This document shows positions 60,046-64,000 of a stretch of DNA of 64,000 nt, piece by piece. The stretch's first letter is position 1. Each line of letters begins with the position of its first letter. Origin of the DNA: Valencia hispanica (lineage: Eukaryota > Chordata > Actinopteri > Cyprinodontiformes > Valenciidae). The position numbers and the translations under genes were made by a program. The notes beneath the pieces were generated by a model. The model was not told where the DNA came from and did not search any database. It worked only from the letters and a program-made list of their open reading frames with translations. The stretch spans positions 13,132,735-13,196,734 of the forward strand of contig OY747712.1 of assembly GCA_963556495.2 (NCBI GenBank), given 5' to 3'.

Positions 60046-60726
60046 GGTGATATACAGTACTGAATCTTATTCTACAATTTGAGCCGGATTTATTCTGCTG
60101 TAGGGGTTTTGTAAGAACATACTTGGTTGCTTCCAATAATAGGAATCTCCTTTAGCATCAATTAGGTTTGAAACATATTAATCCCTGCTTTACTTTTCCA
60201 GTGACAACCTTTTACCTGTTTGCTATGTTGGATCCAGCTGGAGACTTTTTCTCTGACCATCCAATTAAAAAGAAAAGGGAAGTAAATACATCTCCTTGTC
60301 TGTTTCCTAATCTCTGCATGCAGAGCTGAAGAGGAGCCCAGGTATACTGTTGTGTTGAATTATTAAAATGATCCACAGTACAGGTAAACACATCTAACCC
60401 TGTTACGCCCCCTCTAACCTCAGCTTAATTTATTAACAGTATGAGCAGCTGTCTGCCAGAACTGAGTATCATCAGCAGTGTTTCCTGTCCTCTAAGTTGT
60501 TCTGTCACATTAGAAAACAGAAACAACCCTACCGAAACACTCACAGGCTCTTTGTTATTCCTGTGCAACAAGAGTAGCAAGGAGCACTGCAGCAGAGTCT
60601 GTCTGGGATCAGTGTGCTAAAACATCCTAAATCTACAGAAGAGCTGTGGCAACCTCAGATAATGTCCCCAGGATAATCTGCTTGCATTACCAGGTCCGCT
60701 AAAGAAAATTATCCAAATTATTGTTT

Positions 60727-60873
60727 TGTTTTGCTGTTTTCAGATGTAATTTTCCAAAACACAAAACATTGAACATTAAATTGAAAAATAGAAACTATAA
60801 GCCATTGTATATTAGATGACACATTACACTGTTTTGACATGCATGCATTGAAAATAAATTATAATTTAGGCAC
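60727..60873 (-). repeat. 147-bp dispersed repeat, copy B (inverted relative to copy A)
   Basis: Its reverse complement starts GTGCCTAAATTATAATTTAT then TTTCAATGCATGCATGTCAA and ends GGAAAATTACATCTGAAAAC, matching 47371-47516 with scattered differences and small indels. Confidence 0.8.
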
Positions 60874-61249
60874 GGACTCTTATTGAATCAGCACTATTAA
60901 ACCCAAATTAGAAGCTTGTATTTCAGTTTTTCGAACATTTGTGTCATTTTAACAACTTTTATTTATGCTTTAATCATGTCCATGCTATCTGATAATGTGA
61001 AAAAATATATTTGAATATTCTGTAAAAAAAATAGTTATTTATTTTTGGCTGATTTTTTAAAAGTACAGTTAAAAAACATGTATGATCTTACCTTTGTGTA
61101 AAATGGTATTTTCCACATCACTCAGCACATTTTGACTGCCCATTTAAGGCCAACCAGAAAGACATATGTCACATACATTTGGTAAATATATAAGACAGAC
61201 TGTAGAAGGTCAACATCTGTTGTACATGTTCAATCAAACATGTATATTG
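60874..61249. other. AT-rich intergenic DNA, nothing recognised
   Basis: No feature recognised. Confidence 0.35.
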
Positions 61250-61565
61250 GCGATATAAAAAGAGACAAAAATGAGCATGCGCCAACTGCCTGCTGTGTGA
61301 CACAGCGCCACCAGAGGTGAGGCAGAGCAATGCCTCACGTGACACGTCACCCCGCCTGACTCTGCAGACACTGTGTAAATGTATTAATATGTTATATAAA
61401 TTCAGTGATTTTGACCATAAGAATGTTGAAATATTATAAAAAAACACATTTATACAACAGATAAGTTGAAACAAAGATGTTCCGTTTTCATTTTTACTGC
61501 CCATTTTATTTGTTATTATGACAGGTGAGGCATTGCCTCACCTGCCTCCCCTGACCAAACGTCAC
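61250..61565. repeat. Possible repeat with GAGGCATTGCCTC palindromes
   Basis: AGGTGAGGCA-T-TGCCTCACCT (61523-61543) is a near-perfect palindrome with 10-bp arms; a related but imperfect form, AGGTGAGGCAGAGCAATGCCTC, lies at about 61315-61336. The two may be arms of one mobile element about 250 bp long. Class unknown. Confidence 0.4.
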
Positions 61566-63369
61566 TGTTACCCATACATATAAACAATAGCTCTTGCTGA
61601 ATTATACGGATATCTTCAAAATCTCAAGATATTGTTCAGCATTAAGTGGCAATGTTCCACCTTTATGATCACATCTAACAGACATTTATGAGCTTATAGA
61701 AGTGAGATAAAAGACTTACTGGTTTCATACATTACTTGGTTCCCCTCTCCCAGCGACTCTCTCTACTGAAACTAACTGGGAGCAGTGGCGCACCAGGCAG
61801 CCCTGCCCGGACTGTACCAATTTGAGGAATGGGGAGGGAGGAAGATCATAATCTTTCAACAAATAAAAATGCATTGTTTTTCATTTGTAATTTGTATTGT
61901 TTGATTTTGTAATTTGTAATTTGAATTTTGAGGCGGACAACTTCATGGAAGGGGGGGACATGTCTCCCCCAGTTCCCCATGGGATTTCCGCCTATACTAG
62001 GTACTGCTCCTGTCAGATAAGAACAGATAACTGAGGATATAATTCACAGAAACTGGTCAGATGAGTCTCAACTTCAGCTGCAACATTTGGAGATCAGTCA
62101 TCAGATCTCAGTACAACAGAGCACCTTTAGGATGTGGTGTAATGGGAAATAGTCATCATGGTTGTGCACCTTGTTAAGCCTTGTTAAAGAAATAAGCCTG
62201 GTCAGAAAGCAAGAAGGGGCTTCAACCAAATATGGAATAAAAACCTCAGTGTGTATTTGAAAACACTATTGTACTCCAAAATGTTCTTAAATCCAGGTTG
62301 TGTATTTAAACTCTCCTTTCGGTCAGACAGTGCATCATGACAGCTAATAAACCAAAAGTGTCAGGCATCCACACTTCTTTGGTTCTCTTTGTGATAGCCT
62401 CAGAAGGTGCAGTGACAAGGCTGATGTATTAACTAATAACCAAATGGCTGCGAGCGTTGCTACAGAGCCCGTTCATGTCTCTAAAGTGCTGTATACACAG
62501 AGCTGCACAGGAGTAATGGACATGATCTAATTTATAACGTCGCGGGAACTAATGAGCTAAGGGAATGCTGAGAAAATAACATTTTTAGTCTGCCTTACCT
62601 TAAAAAAGAGAAAGATATCTGACATTTTAACTTTAGTCACACCGACTGCACTCAAACTCACCTAAAATGCAATCTGAATCCATACTCCATACACCCCAGG
62701 TATAATAGGCTTTTCTGTCGTGTCCACAGATGAAACTGAGCAAGGACAATGCCATGATCAGGATATATTCAATGTGAGCAAATTTGTTCCTGCTGAGCAT
62801 TTGACCTCTGAAACATGTTAGCAAGAGAAATGTGCTCGCCAGGGCCAGATGGTGCTGCAGAATGTACAATTACTGTAGCTCAGGGACGCTTTAGAAGAAA
62901 AATTATAAAACATGAGAGATGAAGGGAAGAAAGAGAGGTGGAAGGTCCAAACTGTACAAATATTTGCTTTTTCTGCTCTGCCTTTGAAAATGTTGGAATG
63001 GACCTAGTTTTGTTTAACAGCCTCATGAAAAATTATTTCATGCTTGAATGGTTTAGGAAGCAGTTCAAACAACTAAGACTCTAAAATGTAATCAGGCTGA
63101 GGGGGGATGGTAATGCTAACATCTGTGTAGGTTCAAAATTAGGTACATTTTAAATTTCCATACAGTGAAACATATTTTGTTTAAAGATTTGTGTCTTTGC
63201 TAAGAGAACCGAACTTGGTTAAAGGTGTGATCTAAAATGCATTGCAAAAGCATTTTCTCTGTATGGATTATTTTTGTAAATTAGGCCCCCATCTATTAGC
63301 AGTTCAGTATTCACTGATTCACCTATGTGCAATGCTACTTGACTATTGGTTGCCATTTGCAAACATGGA
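61566..63369. other. Intergenic DNA, nothing recognised
   Basis: A phrase at about 61780-61990 (GCAGTGGCGCACCAGGCAGC, GGGGGGGACATGTCTCCCCC, TGGGATTTCCGCC) may be an eroded repeat. No gene recognised. Confidence 0.35.
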
Positions 63370-63960
63370 CAGTATATAAGATAGACGGAGCCTCCGTGAT
63401 GTCACCTGTAGGTTTTGAGTTGGAGCTGAGAGTGGGGCTGTGAGTGTGGGGGTGGATGATTGACACTCTGAGCCGATGTATCTACGAGCTAACCCGGAGC
63501 TAACTGAAGCTAACGGAGGTTAGGGGACGTTTTTAGCCACTCTGCTACACCTCTGCCTTCTAGGCAGATTCCATAATTTTGTCAAATAAAAGCATGAGGC
63601 CTTGTTGGTCCATAACTTTCAATAAAACAATGTAACAAGTTTTACTTATCAATATATAAACAAGAAATGTGATAGTTTCAACCGATTTTGGACCAAGCAG
63701 CAGAAATATAATTTTACTTACCTAAAACAATAGAGACTTCTTGGACGGTCTGTTGGTACCACAGCAAGCCATCTTTGTCCAATAAGTGCATGATTAACAT
63801 CCAAACACGAATAAACATTGTGGACGCAACTGATGGTCAAGTTCAGAGAAACAAAATAGCGTTGACTGTTAACATGAGTCCGAAAGCTGCGGCCATCGCT
63901 GGAGCAAGCAGGGGGGAGCAAGCCGCTAACCACCAGTGCTAGTGCTGATTGCTCATCTGA
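63370..63960. repeat. Unclassified repeat with TATA/CRE-like module
   Basis: The stretch opens with GTATATAAG (a TATA box match), a short hairpin ACGGAG-C-CTCCGT (63385-63397), TGATGTCA (one base from a CRE), and three AGCTAAC words at 63487, 63498 and 63508. Downstream there are CCGAAAGCTGCGGCCATCGC and GGGGGAGCAAGCCGC. It is GC-richer than its surroundings. I recall similar GACGGAGCCTCCGTGA phrases being repeated in fish genomes, but cannot name the family. An open stretch of 71 codons on the minus strand (63933-63718) has no recognised similarity. Confidence 0.4.
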
Positions 63961-64000
63961 GATCTGTCAATAAAAACAACATGCCCCTTATTCATAATTT

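Noticed and set aside
61169..61504. 111-codon minus-strand open frame as a small gene
   Set aside because: It overlaps a probable repeat with palindromes and shows no family similarity.

Overview
The window looks like nuclear DNA of a ray-finned fish. It is intron-dominated and AT-rich, it carries two GT-AG-bounded vertebrate exons, and it is full of fish-type transposable elements: Tc1 DNA transposons, a Rex3-like (RTE clade) LINE, an L1-like LINE, tRNA-derived SINEs and several MITE families. A percomorph is the likeliest group given the Rex3 and SINE types, but the species cannot be told from this sequence.

The only host gene I can support is the 3' part of a sialyltransferase gene on the + strand, best matched to st6galnac3 (alpha-N-acetylgalactosaminide alpha-2,6-sialyltransferase 3). 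The penultimate exon is 38219-38326 and carries sialylmotif S. The terminal exon is 50044-50233 and carries motif III (HYYE), motif VS (HRFITE) and the stop. The two join in phase across an 11.7 kb intron. Bases 1-38218 are then presumably the long preceding intron, with the start codon and sialylmotif L outside the window. Bases 50234-64000 are 3' UTR followed by intergenic DNA. I found no second host gene, tRNA, rRNA, CRISPR array or bacterial-style operon.

Layout. 1-38 kb: presumed upstream intron with a TTAA-flanked MITE (2768-3225), a nearly intact Tc1 (7154-8650), a TA-flanked MITE (11836-12283), a 726-bp MITE (13781-14506), a truncated Tc1 (21416-22442), a 5'-truncated Rex3-like LINE with a perfect 14-bp target-site duplication (23635-24597), a pyrimidine-rich block (26.3-26.8 kb), a 433-bp MITE (31654-32086) and SINE copies at 32.3 and 36-37.4 kb. 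38.3-50 kb: last intron, with a Tc1-like relic, an L1-like insertion flanked by a 17-bp duplication, Rex3 debris, and a 1.5-kb array of a 20-bp repeat (45.6-47.2 kb). 50-64 kb: 3' UTR and intergenic DNA with Rex3 debris, a SINE inside a MITE, a Tc1-like relic split by a MITE, and an uncharacterised GC-richer promoter-like repeat at 63.4 kb.

I found no convincing new multi-gene system. The most unusual items are the stop-free 20-bp minisatellite, whose huge reading frames follow from its base composition; a 147-bp family present as an inverted pair either side of the terminal exon; the TATA/CRE-like module near the right edge; and several insertions whose exact boundaries can be read from target duplications.
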